This document shows, in pieces, positions 32,417 to 41,836 of a DNA stretch of 64,000 bases (positions within the stretch are counted from its first letter, which is position 1; each line of letters begins with the position of its first letter). Below the pieces are notes generated by a model that was not told the DNA's origin, searched no databases, and saw only the letters and a program-made list of their open reading frames with translations. The position numbers and the translations under genes were made by a program. This stretch comes from Candidatus Chlorohelix allophototropha (lineage in GTDB: Bacteria; Chloroflexota; Chloroflexia; Chloroheliales; Chloroheliaceae): positions 1,602,934 through 1,666,933 of the forward strand of contig NZ_CP128399.1 in the NCBI RefSeq assembly GCF_030389965.1. The letters run 5' to 3'.

Positions 32417-33517
32417 GTGACCCACGACCACAAACTTTACGAAGAAAAAGTTTATAACATTAACGTAGAATCCTCGGAAATTCTTATATCACCCGCCGAG
32501 ATAAAAGAAATGTTGCCGCTGACCGCAGTTTCAGAAAGAACCGTGTTGCGGGGTAGGCAGGCTTTAAATAATATATTGGATCGTAAAGACCACCGTATCT
32601 TTATGGTGGTGGGACCTTGCTCGATTCATGACCCTAAAGCGGCTGAGGAATATGCTCATCGCTTGTGCAAACTTGCGGCTGAGGTTAGCGACACGATATT
32701 TGTGATTATGCGGGTCTATTTCGAAAAGCCGCGTACTACTGTCGGTTGGAAGGGTTTTATCAATGACCCGCAAATGGACGATTCGTTCAAGATGCAAGAA
32801 GGGCTGATTTCGGCACGCCGTATCATGCTGCAAATAGCAGAGATGGGTTTGCCCATCGGCACTGAGGCACTAGACCCTATTGCAATCCAGTATTTCTCCG
32901 AATTGATTACTTGGGCGGCAATTGGCGCGCGTACTACCGAATCACAAACTCATCGCGAAATGGCAAGCGGTCTTTCTATGCCGGTAGGTTTCAAGAATGG
33001 CACTGATGGCAGCGTGCAGGTGGCGATTGATGCGCTGCTCTCCACTTTGCGTCCGCATCACTTTTTGGGGGTGGAACAAAACGGACGGGTAGCAGTATTC
33101 GGTACGCGAGGGAATCGCTACGGTCATTTGGTTTTACGCGGCGGGGGTGGTCGCCCGAATTATGACTCGGTAAGTATTTGGATGTGCGAACAGAGCCTTG
33201 AAAAAGCCAAACTCCCCTTAAACATCGTGGTAGATTGCAGCCACGCCAACTCGTTTAAAGATCATAATCTGCAACCGTTGGTGGTCAAAAATGTGGTGAA
33301 CCAGATTCTGGAGGGCAACAAATCTATTGTGGGTATGATGATGGAGAGTCATCTTTTTGAAGGTAGTCAGCCAATCCCTAAAGACCTTTCTATGTTAAAA
33401 TATGGAGTGTCAGTAACCGATAGTTGTTTGGATTGGGAAGCTACCGAAGAAATAGTTCGATATGCGCACCAAAAATTACGCGATTATCTACCGGGTAGAT
33501 TTAAGAAAGTCAGATAA
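32417..33517 (+). CDS. 3-deoxy-7-phosphoheptulonate synthase (DAHP synthase), class I
   Basis: First step of the shikimate pathway: phosphoenolpyruvate plus erythrose 4-phosphate give DAHP. The 366-residue protein shows VVGPCSIHDPKAAEEYA, the PEP motif KPRTTVGWKGFINDP, IGARTTESQTHREMASGLSM, GVSVTDSCLDWEATE and MMMESHLFEG, all of the AroF/G/H type. Being of that type, feedback inhibition by an aromatic amino acid is likely, but which one cannot be told. Start is the GTG at 32417, 7 nt after aggag; upstream reading frames lack a site. It precedes the tRNA-tuf cluster without sharing its promoter. Confidence 0.97.
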   Translation: MTHDHKLYEEKVYNINVESSEILISPAEIKEMLPLTAVSERTVLRGRQALNNILDRKDHRIFMVVGPCSIHDPKAAEEYAHRLCKLAAEVSDTIFVIMRVYFEKPRTTVGWKGFINDPQMDDSFKMQEGLISARRIMLQIAEMGLPIGTEALDPIAIQYFSELITWAAIGARTTESQTHREMASGLSMPVGFKNGTDGSVQVAIDALLSTLRPHHFLGVEQNGRVAVFGTRGNRYGHLVLRGGGGRPNYDSVSIWMCEQSLEKAKLPLNIVVDCSHANSFKDHNLQPLVVKNVVNQILEGNKSIVGMMMESHLFEGSQPIPKDLSMLKYGVSVTDSCLDWEATEEIVRYAHQKLRDYLPGRFKKVR

Positions 33518-33560
33518 TCGAATGGACGGCAAATTAGGGCAAATAAAGGGCTAAAAAAAT

Positions 33561-33589
33561 TTGACAAACAGGCATGTCATGTCTATAAT
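33561..33589 (+). promoter_or_regulatory. Strong promoter of the tRNA-tuf cluster
   Basis: TTGACA (33561-33566) and TATAAT (33584-33589) are 17 bp apart, fully consensus. It is 35 bp ahead of the first tRNA and is the only plausible source for the three tRNAs and tuf downstream. Confidence 0.92.
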
Positions 33590-33623
33590 ATAAAACTGTT
33601 TTGAGGGGTAGTACCCGTGACAT

Positions 33624-33695
33624 GCCGACGTAGCTCAACGGCAGAGCAACTGTTTTGTAAACAGTCGGTTGGGGGTTCGATTCCCTTCGTCGGCT
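33624..33695 (+). tRNA. tRNA-Thr (TGT)
   Basis: 72-nt cloverleaf: acceptor GCCGACG with CGTCGGC, D-arm, anticodon loop TTTGTAA giving anticodon TGT, T-arm GGGGGTTCGATTCCC, discriminator T. CCA is not encoded. First of three tRNAs ahead of tuf. Confidence 0.97.
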
Positions 33696-33733
33696 TCCTT
33701 TAGAAAATTAAATAAGATTTAGCATTTTTACGT

Positions 33734-33821
33734 GGACAGATGGCCGAGTGGTTAATGGCAACGGACTGTAAATCCGTCGAGCGGAAGCTCTTCACAGGTT
33801 CGAATCCTGTTCTGTCCACCA
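33734..33821 (+). tRNA. tRNA-Tyr (GTA)
   Basis: 88-nt type II tRNA with a long variable arm: acceptor GGACAGA with TCTGTCC, anticodon loop containing GTA, T-arm GGTTCGAATCC. The 3' CCA is encoded (33819-33821), unlike its neighbours. Confidence 0.97.
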
Positions 33822-33852
33822 TTTTTATTGGTGCTAAATCTATTGACGGTAA

Positions 33853-33925
<73 letters not shown>

Positions 33926-33968
33926 TCTTATTTTGTCCAATCTTTACAAAGATTAGAGAGGTAAAAAA

Positions 33969-35174
33969 GTGGCAAAGCAGAAGTTTGAGCGCACAAAACC
34001 GCACGTGAACGTAGGAACAATCGGACACGTTGACCACGGCAAAACCACCCTGACCGCCGCAATCACCAAAACCTTGGCGATGCGCGGCAAAGCCAAGTTT
34101 CGCGCCTTCGATAGCATCGACAACGCGCCGGAAGAACGCGAACGCGGTATCACCATCGCCATCGCGCACGTGGAGTATGAGACCGACAATCGGCACTATG
34201 CTCACGTGGATTGCCCCGGTCACGCCGACTACATCAAAAACATGATCACCGGTGCAGCCCAAATGGACGGCGCAATTCTGGTAGTGAGCGCGCCGGACGG
34301 CCCGATGCCGCAGACCCGCGAGCACATCTTGTTGGCACGTCAGGTGCAAGTACCTTCGATGGTAGTTTTCTTGAACAAATGCGACGTAATGGAAGACGAA
34401 GAGTTGCTGGAACTGGTGGAGATGGAAGTACGGGAACTGTTGTCGAAGTACAACTTCCCCGGTGATGACATACCGGTGGTACGTGGCAGCGCCTTGAAAG
34501 CGTTGGAATGCCAGTCCACAGACTTGAACGCCCCAGAACTGAAGTGCATCTTTGACCTGATGAAAGCAGTAGACGACTACGTACCGACCCCGGTACGTGC
34601 GATAGACAAACCGTTTCTGATGCCAATCGAAGACGTCTTCGCGATCAAGGGACGTGGTACGGTAGTAACAGGACGGATCGAACGCGGTACGGTGAAGGTC
34701 GGGGAAGAAATCGAGATCGTAGGAATGTCGGAAGAACTGCCGCGCAAGAGCGTAGTAACGGGCGTGGAAATGTTCCAGAAGACGTTGGACAGCGGGCAAG
34801 CAGGGGACAACGTAGGCTGCTTGTTACGAGGTATAGAGCGGACGGACGTACAACGCGGGCAAGTGTTGGCGAAACCGGGATCGATCAAGCCACACACCAA
34901 GGTGAAAGCGGAAGTGTACGTATTGTCGAAGGAAGAGGGTGGGAGACACACCCCCTTCTTCAACGGGTATCGACCGCAGTTTTACATACGAACAACGGAC
35001 GTAACGGGATCGATCAAGTTACCGGACGGGATGGAAATGGTAATGCCTGGAGACAACGTGCAGATGACGGTAGAGTTGATCGTACCGGTAGCAATCGAGC
35101 TAGGGTTACGGTTTGCGATCCGAGAGGGTGGACGAACGGTAGGAGCGGGTAGCGTTACCAGCATCATCGAATAA
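33969..35174 (+). CDS. tuf: Elongation factor Tu, copy 1
   Basis: The GTPase that carries aminoacyl-tRNA to the ribosome. It has 401 residues with the full G-domain motifs (GHVDHGKTT, switch I ending [26 protein letters not shown]) and domains II and III ([40 protein letters not shown]). GTG start with gaggt 6 nt upstream. The protein is identical to copy 2 at 45189-46394; about twenty nucleotides differ, all silent. It follows three tRNAs, as tufB does in E. coli, and ends with a terminator at 35195. Codon choice (many GTA, GGA, CGG, TTA) looks unlike that of the neighbouring ribosomal genes. Confidence 0.99.
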   Translation: MAKQKFERTKPHVNVGTIGHVDHGKTTLTAAITKTLAMRGKAKFRAFDSIDNAPEERERGITIAIAHVEYETDNRHYAHVDCPGHADYIKNMITGAAQMDGAILVVSAPDGPMPQTREHILLARQVQVPSMVVFLNKCDVMEDEELLELVEMEVRELLSKYNFPGDDIPVVRGSALKALECQSTDLNAPELKCIFDLMKAVDDYVPTPVRAIDKPFLMPIEDVFAIKGRGTVVTGRIERGTVKVGEEIEIVGMSEELPRKSVVTGVEMFQKTLDSGQAGDNVGCLLRGIERTDVQRGQVLAKPGSIKPHTKVKAEVYVLSKEEGGRHTPFFNGYRPQFYIRTTDVTGSIKLPDGMEMVMPGDNVQMTVELIVPVAIELGLRFAIREGGRTVGAGSVTSIIE

Positions 35175-35194
35175 TCCATCGCAATAAAACTTGT

Positions 35195-35230
35195 AAAGGA
35201 GCGGGCATTTTGTTCGCTCCTTTTCTGTTT
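35195..35230 (+). terminator. Terminator after tuf copy 1
   Basis: AAAGGAGCG (35195-35203) pairs with CGCTCCTTT (35215-35223), followed by TTTTCTGTTT. It ends the tRNA-tuf transcript. Confidence 0.9.
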
Positions 35231-35259
35231 CCGTTCAAGTGTTATTGTGGGAGTAAAAT

Positions 35260-35640
35260 ATGCGAACTATAGCATTGATAGCACATGACAACATGAAAAG
35301 TGAAATCGTAGAGTGGGTGCGAACCTACCGCGAAGAGTTAAGCCATTATAAATTATGCGCAACCGGCACGACCGGGCAGCGCGTGATGGATGCCACTGGG
35401 TTGGAAGTAACGCGCTATCTAAGTGGCCCACTAGGTGGTGATGCTCAGATTGGTTCTTTGGTTGCTACCGGAGAAGTACATGCCGTTATTTTTTTCGTAG
35501 ACCCACTTACCTCAATGCCCCATGACCCTGATATAAGAATGCTCCTCAGGATTTGCAATGTGCATAATGTGCCGCTGGCTACCAATCGCGCTACCGCTGA
35601 CCTGCTAATTTCTTCAGCGCATTTGATTCCTGAAGGATAG
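35260..35640 (+). CDS. mgsA: Methylglyoxal synthase
   Basis: Converts dihydroxyacetone phosphate to methylglyoxal and phosphate, a bypass of lower glycolysis under phosphate limitation. The 126-residue protein has the family features: AHDNMKSEIVEWV (active-site His9 and Asp10), ATGTTGQRV for phosphate binding, the SGPLGGDAQIG loop and FFVDPLTSMPHDPDI. A gggag site precedes the ATG. It sits alone between tuf and the convergent Hsp20 gene. Confidence 0.97.
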   Translation: MRTIALIAHDNMKSEIVEWVRTYREELSHYKLCATGTTGQRVMDATGLEVTRYLSGPLGGDAQIGSLVATGEVHAVIFFVDPLTSMPHDPDIRMLLRICNVHNVPLATNRATADLLISSAHLIPEG

Positions 35641-35659
35641 AAATAACTAGATTTAAAAC

Positions 35660-35690
35660 AAAAAAAACCCGGAACAACCGGGTTTGTATT
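35660..35690. terminator. Bidirectional terminator between mgsA and the Hsp20 gene
   Basis: AAACCCGG (35665-35672) pairs with CCGGGTTT (35678-35685). On the minus strand it is followed by a run of eight T and TTTT again, so it mainly ends the Hsp20 transcript; on the plus strand it is weaker. Confidence 0.9.
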
Positions 35691-35718
35691 TACGGATTAA
35701 ATAAGTCGAGATGGAATT

Positions 35719-36201
35719 CTAGTTTACAGCAACTGTCTGCGGGTTAACGGTCTGAATGGAAATACGTTTTACCTGCGCCTGTTCGGATTTAGGGAGGGTC
35801 AGTCGCAATAGTCCATTTTCGTAAACCGCTTCAATTTTTTCTGATTCGATTGCAATCGGCAACTTCACTTGGCGGAAAAACTTGCCCTTACCCAATTCGG
35901 AAAGATGCGTCTTGAAGTTGTCGTTTTCACCATGTGGGAAGGCATTTGTATAATCATATTCGCCGCTGATAGTCAGCACTTTGTCTTTGACGTTAAGTTC
36001 AATCTCTTTTGGATCGATACCGGGCAATGAAGCCAATAGGTAAAAATTGCCGTTGTCCTCATACACATTCAAAGTAACGCTTTTGGTACTGTACCCGTAA
36101 CGGTAGGGTGCAGTGGGAGTATTGTCAAAAAGCTCATTAACTATATTATTAAGGGATGCTACTTCGTCAAAGAGCGAAGGGCGAATAATCATTCTGGTCA
36201 T
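35719..36201 (-). CDS. Hsp20-family small heat shock protein
   Basis: A 160-residue ATP-independent chaperone that holds unfolding proteins. An N-terminal flexible arm (LFDEVASLNNIVNELF) is followed by the alpha-crystallin domain (residues about 45-145: YEDNGNFYLLASLPGIDPKE, VLTISGEY, FFRQVKLPIAIE, AVYENGLLRLTLPKSE) and a short C-terminal tail. The ggaggt site 8 nt upstream is good. No CIRCE element was found upstream, so control is not by HrcA through that site; a TATAAT at 36264-36269 (minus) is a likely -10. Confidence 0.97.
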   Translation of the reverse strand: MTRMIIRPSLFDEVASLNNIVNELFDNTPTAPYRYGYSTKSVTLNVYEDNGNFYLLASLPGIDPKEIELNVKDKVLTISGEYDYTNAFPHGENDNFKTHLSELGKGKFFRQVKLPIAIESEKIEAVYENGLLRLTLPKSEQAQVKRISIQTVNPQTVAVN

Positions 36202-36401
36202 CTAAAGTTACCTCCAAACTAATAATTATTTTCAAATCTATTGTGTTCGTACTTACATAATGAATTATAGCCTAGTAGTATTAGAGCAAAGTATGACGGG
36301 TATAAGAGCAGTGTTTGAAAACAGTTTGAGAAGTGTTAGAGCGCATTGCTGTTGTATAATATGATAGTTGGTTATCATTAATCTTGTAGAGAGGAATCGG
36401 C

Positions 36402-37358
36402 ATGAGCGATGAGCAGAAGGCTGAAGGGTTGCCTCAGAAGGTAGAAGGTGAAGTAGTGCCTGCCCAGTTGGATGAGGACTTTGACGAAATATCTGAAGAG
36501 GATTTCGAGGATGACGAGGAATTTAGTGATGAAGAGGATTTCGAGGACGATGACGACTTCGAAGAAGAAGAGTTTGATGAAGATGACGACTATGATGATA
36601 ACGAGGAAGTAGATCTTCAACTTCAGGCACGCCAATTGGCTGATGCGCTTTCCAATAGTGGGCTGCTATCGCAAGTTTCCGCTATGTTTGGTGGCGGTGG
36701 TGGTGTTATACCGGGGGAGGCCGCTTTTGCGCGTGGACGCGGTTTACAGACGCTTGGCGACCTTGAGGGCGCTGCTGAGTCCTATCTAGATGCTATTGAG
36801 CAAAATCCTCTGCATTTACGGGCTTATACTGCTTTAGGTCAGATTTTGTTGGCGATGGACAAACCCAATGATGCGATTCCTTTCCTCGAAAAAGCTATGG
36901 AGCTTGACCCTTATGATGCCGGGAGTTATCTATATCTTGGCTATGCTTATTATGCCAAACAAGATTATGCTGTCTGTGTCGATTATTTTGGGAAAGTTGT
37001 CAAATTAGAACCAACACACCATCTTGCGCTGAATAATAAAGGTTTCTGCCAGTATCTTATCGGCGACCTTGAAGGTGCGGCTGTATCTTTCAGTAAGGCA
37101 GGGGACGTGGGAAGCGACCGCTCGTACTATAACTTGGGAATGGTGCAATTATTGCGGGGTAAAGAGAAAGAGGGTTGGCAAGCCTATGATGATGCTGCTG
37201 ATCTAGATCCGTATGGTTCCCAAATTGCTGATCATTTCAGTGATCTGAAAACTGCTATTGACCGTTATCCGAAAGCCGCAAGTTTGGTGGCTGAGGCTCA
37301 GCGCAAATTGATTGAGCGCGCCGAATCGATGGGCATAGCTTCGGAAAATGATGGGTAA
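36402..37358 (+). CDS. TPR-repeat protein with acidic N-terminal tract
   Basis: A 318-residue cytosolic protein. Residues about 24-68 are almost all Asp/Glu/Phe (DEDFDEISEEDFEDDEEF), then a Gly-rich linker (FGGGGGVIP), then at least five tetratricopeptide repeats (for example AESYLDAIEQNPLHLRAYTA, AIPFLEKAMELDPYDAGSYL, GKVVKLEPTHHLALNNKGFC). TPR proteins hold partners together; the acidic tract is presumably disordered and could mimic nucleic acid or bind basic proteins. Function is unknown. A -10 TATAAT lies at 36355. Confidence 0.8.
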   Translation: MSDEQKAEGLPQKVEGEVVPAQLDEDFDEISEEDFEDDEEFSDEEDFEDDDDFEEEEFDEDDDYDDNEEVDLQLQARQLADALSNSGLLSQVSAMFGGGGGVIPGEAAFARGRGLQTLGDLEGAAESYLDAIEQNPLHLRAYTALGQILLAMDKPNDAIPFLEKAMELDPYDAGSYLYLGYAYYAKQDYAVCVDYFGKVVKLEPTHHLALNNKGFCQYLIGDLEGAAVSFSKAGDVGSDRSYYNLGMVQLLRGKEKEGWQAYDDAADLDPYGSQIADHFSDLKTAIDRYPKAASLVAEAQRKLIERAESMGIASENDG

Positions 37359-37377
37359 GTTCCAAAGCCTTAACTAT

Positions 37378-37419
37378 AAAAGTTAACCCTCTTCTGTTTG
37401 AGAAGAAGGGGGTTAACTT
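37378..37419 (-). terminator. Terminator after the sugar aminotransferase gene
   Basis: A long stem AAGTTAACCCTCTTCT (plus strand) pairs with AGAAGAAGGGGGTTAACTT, with one bulged base, and is followed on the minus strand by TTTTATAG. It lies just past the stop at 37431 and ahead of the convergent TPR gene's end. Confidence 0.75.
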
Positions 37420-37430
37420 AGAGCGACTAA

Positions 37431-38579
37431 CTAATTAAAGACCTCGTTCAATTGGGTAAGGATGTACTCAACATCTAGCAGGGAAAGGTGTGCAAACATA
37501 GGCAGGCGTAGCAGCGACTCGCTCACATAATCAGTCACCGGCAAATTTGCTACGTTACCATTGAAATAATCCACCATAAAGGGCGAAGAATGTAACGGCA
37601 CATAGTGGAATGTGCAGCTAATACCGCGTTTCTTCATGGCTGACATTATCTCGTCCCGCCGCCCGTTGTTGATAAGCAAAGCAAAGATATGCCCATTGTT
37701 AGTGGCATTTTGATGGAACACTGGTCGTTTGACCAATCCCTTAGCTTCAAGTTCGGCAGTACCGGAATAGTAAGTATTCCAAATAGCTTTGCGGTTTCCG
37801 ATTAATTCAGCGGTTCTTTCAAGCTGAACCTTGAGTAAAGCCGCTAACATATCGGTCAATACGAAACTGCTACCAAGACTAACCCAAGTATATTTATCAA
37901 CTTCACCCCGTAGGAAGGCAGCGCGATTGGTGCCCTTCTCACGAATAATTTCGGCTTTGTGGGCAAGCTTGGTATTGTTGGTAAGGAATGCGCCCCCTTC
38001 GCCACAACTGATGTTTTTTGTAGCGTGGAAGCTGAAGCAGCCGATATCACCGATGGTACCAAGCGCCCGCCCATTCCAGTTTGCACCTACACCTTGTGCC
38101 GCATCCTCGACCACGTAAAGATTATGACGTTTGGCGATGTCCATAATCGCATCCATATCGCAACCTTGCCCGGCATAGTGTACAGGCATAATTACGCGGG
38201 TGTTAGGGGTGATGGCAGCTTCAATTTTCGAAGCGTCAATATTGAAGGTATCAGGGTCTATATCGACAAATACCGGAACTGCACCTTGCCGAATAATGAC
38301 ATTGGCGGTAGAAGTAAAAGTGAAACTTGGCAATATGACTTCATCGCCGGGTTTTAACTCAAGGGTCATCATTGCCAATTCCAAAGCGTGGGTGCAACTG
38401 GTTGTAAGCAATGCATGTTTGACATTAAACATTTCGCATATCAACTTTTCAGTTTCGCGGCAGAATTTACCATCGCCTCCCAGTGATTTCATCTGTATGG
38501 CGCGTTGCACTGCCAAGTATTCTGCTTCACCTACAGTTGGTTCTGAGAATTGAATGGTTCTTTGTATAGTCTCCATCAT
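37431..38579 (-). CDS. DegT/DnrJ/EryC1 family sugar aminotransferase (WecE/RffA-like)
   Basis: A 382-residue PLP aminotransferase that converts a dTDP-4-keto-6-deoxyhexose to the 4-amino sugar. PLP Lys188 lies in FHATKNISCGEGGAF, and Asp159 is in VVEDAAQGVGA. The block REKGTNRAAFLRGEVDKYTW, then VSLGSSFVLTDMLAALL, is close to WecE/RffA, so dTDP-4-amino-4,6-dideoxygalactose formation is likely. Other nucleotide-sugar genes are not adjacent; a GT4 glycosyltransferase follows upstream on the same strand (67 bp away), suggesting a small surface-glycan unit. The start could be Met1 or Met2. Confidence 0.88.
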   Translation of the reverse strand: MMETIQRTIQFSEPTVGEAEYLAVQRAIQMKSLGGDGKFCRETEKLICEMFNVKHALLTTSCTHALELAMMTLELKPGDEVILPSFTFTSTANVIIRQGAVPVFVDIDPDTFNIDASKIEAAITPNTRVIMPVHYAGQGCDMDAIMDIAKRHNLYVVEDAAQGVGANWNGRALGTIGDIGCFSFHATKNISCGEGGAFLTNNTKLAHKAEIIREKGTNRAAFLRGEVDKYTWVSLGSSFVLTDMLAALLKVQLERTAELIGNRKAIWNTYYSGTAELEAKGLVKRPVFHQNATNNGHIFALLINNGRRDEIMSAMKKRGISCTFHYVPLHSSPFMVDYFNGNVANLPVTDYVSESLLRLPMFAHLSLLDVEYILTQLNEVFN

Positions 38580-38646
38580 ATTGCTTACCTGCTTGTTTTG
38601 CTGATATATTTATTAATGTTCAAGATAATCACCGATTTTGTATTTA

Positions 38647-39855
38647 TTAAACACTTACCGGTATTTTGGCTTGTTCTACTGGAGCATAAGTCTTAATACC
38701 CAGAGTTGAGTCGTACAAATCCATCATGTCTTTTATCAAACGATCGAGGCTAAACTCAGCACGCACTCGCGCCAAGGCATTATTAGCGAGTTGATTTGCC
38801 AGTACCGGGTTACCAAGTAGTTTTAGGATGCCTTGTGCAAGTGCTTCACCACTTTCAAGTTCTACCAGTAATCCACATTTTTCATTAACTATCGCTTCTT
38901 GAAAACTTGGATGGTTGGTAAAAACACAGGGTTTGCCCATTGCCATAAATTCAAGCATCATGAGCGAAAAACCCTCGTGAATTGATGACATCACTGTAAT
39001 ATCCATCGCTTCTACATAGGGAAGGTAGTTAGCTTGGAACCCGGCAAAATGAAAATATTGACCGATACCCAAGCGGGAGACTTGTTCTTTTAGCTCTTTT
39101 TCAAGATTACCATTGCCTACAATGACGAAATTAACTGCACCTATTTCTTTAATGACTCTTGCGGCGGCATCGACAAAGTATTTATGCCCCTTTTGTTCTA
39201 CCAAACGCCCTACAGCCCCAATTAATGGTAATTCGGGATCAAACCCTAACAACTCTTTAGCTCTTCGAGGATTGTGTTTAGGGATAAATTTTTCAAGCTC
39301 AATTCCACAATAGGAACGATATACTTTTTGGGGGTCTCGTCCCAGCAAATTAATTTGTTCGTTCCGGTTAGAATTTGAATCGGTAATAATATAATTCGTT
39401 ACCAGATCAAACGGTTTCATCAAATAACGAGAATATTTTTTAAAATTTGAGGACGGTGGCACATGTTCTGTTCTTAAAATAACTTCTATACCTGCCAGTT
39501 TCGCCGCTAGAATAGGTCGCTTGCCACCGTCATAATTCGAAGTCTGAATATGGATAATGTCTATATTGTTTTTCTTAAAAATTTGCGCTAAATTCCACAC
39601 ATCTTTAGCGAAGCTAATGCCTCTCGAATTGCCGGGAAAAGGCGCGACCAGTAATTCTAAGCCGGACTTTTGCACCTCTTCAATGAAGCGTGGAGGGCTA
39701 AAGCCCCGATTATATCCTGAGATAACTACACACGGAAGATAGCGAGTGCGGTCAATATGTTTTAATAAATTAAGCACATAAATCTCAACACCACCGAATT
39801 CTGTTCCATCGTAAATATAGGCAACTTTTTTGATCTTGTTGTACGACTGTTTCAT
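38647..39855 (-). CDS. GT4 family glycosyltransferase
   Basis: A 402-residue cytosolic glycosyltransferase of the GT-B fold. Features are the N-terminal GTEFGGVEIYVLNLLKHI, a second half beginning GAVGRLVEQKGHKYFVDAAA, and the retaining-type motif EGFSLMMLEFMAMGKPCVFT. It uses a nucleotide sugar and probably transfers to a lipid or protein glycan. The link with the WecE-like gene next to it on the same strand is the best clue to its role. The acceptor is unknown. A plus-strand hairpin is not involved. Confidence 0.9.
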   Translation of the reverse strand: MKQSYNKIKKVAYIYDGTEFGGVEIYVLNLLKHIDRTRYLPCVVISGYNRGFSPPRFIEEVQKSGLELLVAPFPGNSRGISFAKDVWNLAQIFKKNNIDIIHIQTSNYDGGKRPILAAKLAGIEVILRTEHVPPSSNFKKYSRYLMKPFDLVTNYIITDSNSNRNEQINLLGRDPQKVYRSYCGIELEKFIPKHNPRRAKELLGFDPELPLIGAVGRLVEQKGHKYFVDAAARVIKEIGAVNFVIVGNGNLEKELKEQVSRLGIGQYFHFAGFQANYLPYVEAMDITVMSSIHEGFSLMMLEFMAMGKPCVFTNHPSFQEAIVNEKCGLLVELESGEALAQGILKLLGNPVLANQLANNALARVRAEFSLDRLIKDMMDLYDSTLGIKTYAPVEQAKIPVSV

Positions 39856-40007
39856 TGCTATGACCCTGTTTCATTGCTTTTAGGTTTATTGGTGTATCAA
39901 GTATTACTACTTAAAATTTAAACCAATCTCTTAACTATATGATTACCTTTGTAATATAGGCTGGTTTCATTTCTGTAATTTCTAATCTATTGAAGGATTG
40001 AGGCAAG

Positions 40008-40027
40008 GGACGGGTGGTAACCCGTCC
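40008..40027. terminator. Stem-loop after leucyl aminopeptidase gene
   Basis: GGACGGGT (40008-40015) pairs with ACCCGTCC (40020-40027) over a GGTA loop, 12 nt past the stop of the pepA gene. T-run is weak on both strands, though the plus side has TTTAAATTT. Confidence 0.5.
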
Positions 40028-40039
40028 ACTTTAAATTTC

Positions 40040-41500
40040 TTAGGCGTGGGCTAATACGAAATCGACAAGGCTGCGAATAATGTAACCGCTGGAACCCTTT
40101 GCGAGGTAAGGTTTTTCGCCCTCAGTGTAGGCAATTCCAGCAATGTCGATGTGAATCCATGGCAAATCACCGGTAAATTCCTTTAGGAAGGCGGCAGCGG
40201 TGCAAGAACCACCAGCCCGACCACCTGTATTCATTATATCGGCGATACTGCTCTTGATTTGTTCGCTATATTCGGGAAAGAGTGGCAATTGCCAAGCTTT
40301 TTCCCCTGCTTTCTCGGTGGTGTCGAGAAACTTCCTACTAAACTCATCGTTTGTACCGAATATTCCCGGTGCTGCATATCCCAGCGCAATTACCATTGCC
40401 CCGGTCAGGGTTGCCAAATCCACCAGTTTGGTAGCGCCGAGTTGCCGGGCATAAGTCAAACCATCGGCAAGAACAATGCGACCTTCTGCATCGGTATTGA
40501 TTACTTCGATGGTTTTTCCTTCAAGGCTGCCGATTACATCGCCGGGGCGATAGGCATTGCTACTAGGCATATTTTCGGCGGCTGGTACAATACCAAGCAC
40601 ATTTATTTTTGGTTTGAGTTGTGCCAGAATACGCATTGCGCCGATTACCCACGCGCCGCCGCTCATATCCATTTTCATATCGCCCATGCCATCAGCAGGT
40701 TTAATGCTGATACCGCCGCTATCGAATGTAATACCTTTGCCTACCAGACCGAAATAGGGTTCATTCTCACCAGCGCCCTTATATTTGAGGACGATCATGC
40801 GAGGTTCGTGGGCGCTGCCCTGACCTACCGCTAGAATGGCTTTGAAACCGCCTTCTTCCAACCTTTTTTTGTCGAGTGCATCAAACTCCAAACCGTAGGT
40901 TTCTGCCATCTTGCGGGCTTCTTCTGCCAGCAATTCCGGGTACATATTATTGCCGGGTTCGTGCGCCAGTGAGCGGCTGAAATTAGCGGCTTCGCCAAAA
41001 ACAACTCCGCGCTCAAGTGCATCTTTGATAACCTTTTGATCGCTTAAAAACACTACGTCTTCTAGAATTTTTTCTTCTTTGCCTTCTCCGGTACGGTAAG
41101 TGCCGGGGTCAAAGGTGCTTAAAACAATTCCTTCGGCGTAAACCTGTGCCACCGCCGCCGCATCTAGTTCTCCGAATGGAAGGGCGAAAGCAATTTTTTT
41201 AGCGCCTTTTTTACGGAGTTGGCGGGCGGCTGTTCCGGCGAGATTGCGAGCGAAGCTTAGTTTGAAATCGGTTTTTTTCCCTGCCCCGATGACCAGTAAT
41301 CTATTTGCAGGACCGCCTTCCGGGTAGATTGAATTATCACTATCTAATGGTTTGGCAGCGCTGCCCAATTCCCGAAATTTATTAACCAATTCTTTAGTTT
41401 TATCATCAAGTAGCTCTGGCAAGTTGATATCATCACTGAAAATACCCACTACCAGTGCGTCAAAGTCCCCTGATACTTTAGAATCAATTCTAATACGCAT
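40040..41500 (-). CDS. pepA: Leucyl aminopeptidase (M17 family)
   Basis: A 486-residue cytosolic hexameric zinc/manganese aminopeptidase. The catalytic domain has GKGITFDSGGISIKPADGMG, DMSGGAWVIGAMRI, NAYRPGDVIGSLEGKTIEV and the signature NTDAEGRIVLADGLTYA. An N-terminal macro-like domain of about 160 residues precedes it. The stop is 13 nt before a stem-loop. It is monocistronic and divergent from the str operon. Confidence 0.97.
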   Translation of the reverse strand: MRIRIDSKVSGDFDALVVGIFSDDINLPELLDDKTKELVNKFRELGSAAKPLDSDNSIYPEGGPANRLLVIGAGKKTDFKLSFARNLAGTAARQLRKKGAKKIAFALPFGELDAAAVAQVYAEGIVLSTFDPGTYRTGEGKEEKILEDVVFLSDQKVIKDALERGVVFGEAANFSRSLAHEPGNNMYPELLAEEARKMAETYGLEFDALDKKRLEEGGFKAILAVGQGSAHEPRMIVLKYKGAGENEPYFGLVGKGITFDSGGISIKPADGMGDMKMDMSGGAWVIGAMRILAQLKPKINVLGIVPAAENMPSSNAYRPGDVIGSLEGKTIEVINTDAEGRIVLADGLTYARQLGATKLVDLATLTGAMVIALGYAAPGIFGTNDEFSRKFLDTTEKAGEKAWQLPLFPEYSEQIKSSIADIMNTGGRAGGSCTAAAFLKEFTGDLPWIHIDIAGIAYTEGEKPYLAKGSSGYIIRSLVDFVLAHA

Positions 41501-41701
41501 TAGTTTCTCCCCTTTTTATGTTGATAGAAGCGTTTAAATGGTACAATAAAAAAAGACTGTATGCAATTGTGTACCCCAATTGTTTAGCAAATACTAAGCC
41601 TAAACACATGCAAAAGTTTGTGTTTTAGGCTATAATATATAGGTTGCTCAAGTGCTTTGAATGGTTCCCAAATAGCTCAATAAATTGGGAAGTTTCTAAG
41701 T

Positions 41702-41731
41702 TTGACAAAGACATCCGGCTCATAGTATAAT
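41702..41731 (+). promoter_or_regulatory. Promoter of the rpsL (str) operon
   Basis: TTGACA (41702-41707) and TATAAT (41726-41731) are 18 bp apart, both perfect. It drives a leader of about 130 nt before rpsL and could serve the whole translation gene set downstream. The rest of the gap 41501-41701 holds only the divergent pepA start and nothing recognised. Confidence 0.9.
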
Positions 41732-41812
41732 GACCACCCATTGCAACAAAAGGCAATGCTCAACTGCGGGCTACCCCCCGACTATCGGTTGAAAAGATAA
41801 CATCTAGTTTGG

Positions 41813-41836
41813 GAGCCTTGTAAGGCTCAGTTTTTT
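41813..41836 (+). terminator. Putative attenuator in the rpsL leader
   Basis: GAGCC (41813-41817) pairs with GGCTC (41824-41828), extended by a possible U-A pair, followed by AG and TTTTTT (41831-41836). It stands between the promoter and the TTG start of rpsL (41867), so it may terminate transcription unless an alternative fold forms. A competing pairing of GGCT with AGCC (about 41849-41852) is possible. Confidence 0.5.

Noticed and set aside
36202-36401. CIRCE element before the Hsp20 gene
   Set aside because: TTAGCACTC-N9-GAGTGCTAA is absent; only partial AGTGTTAG-like strings occur.
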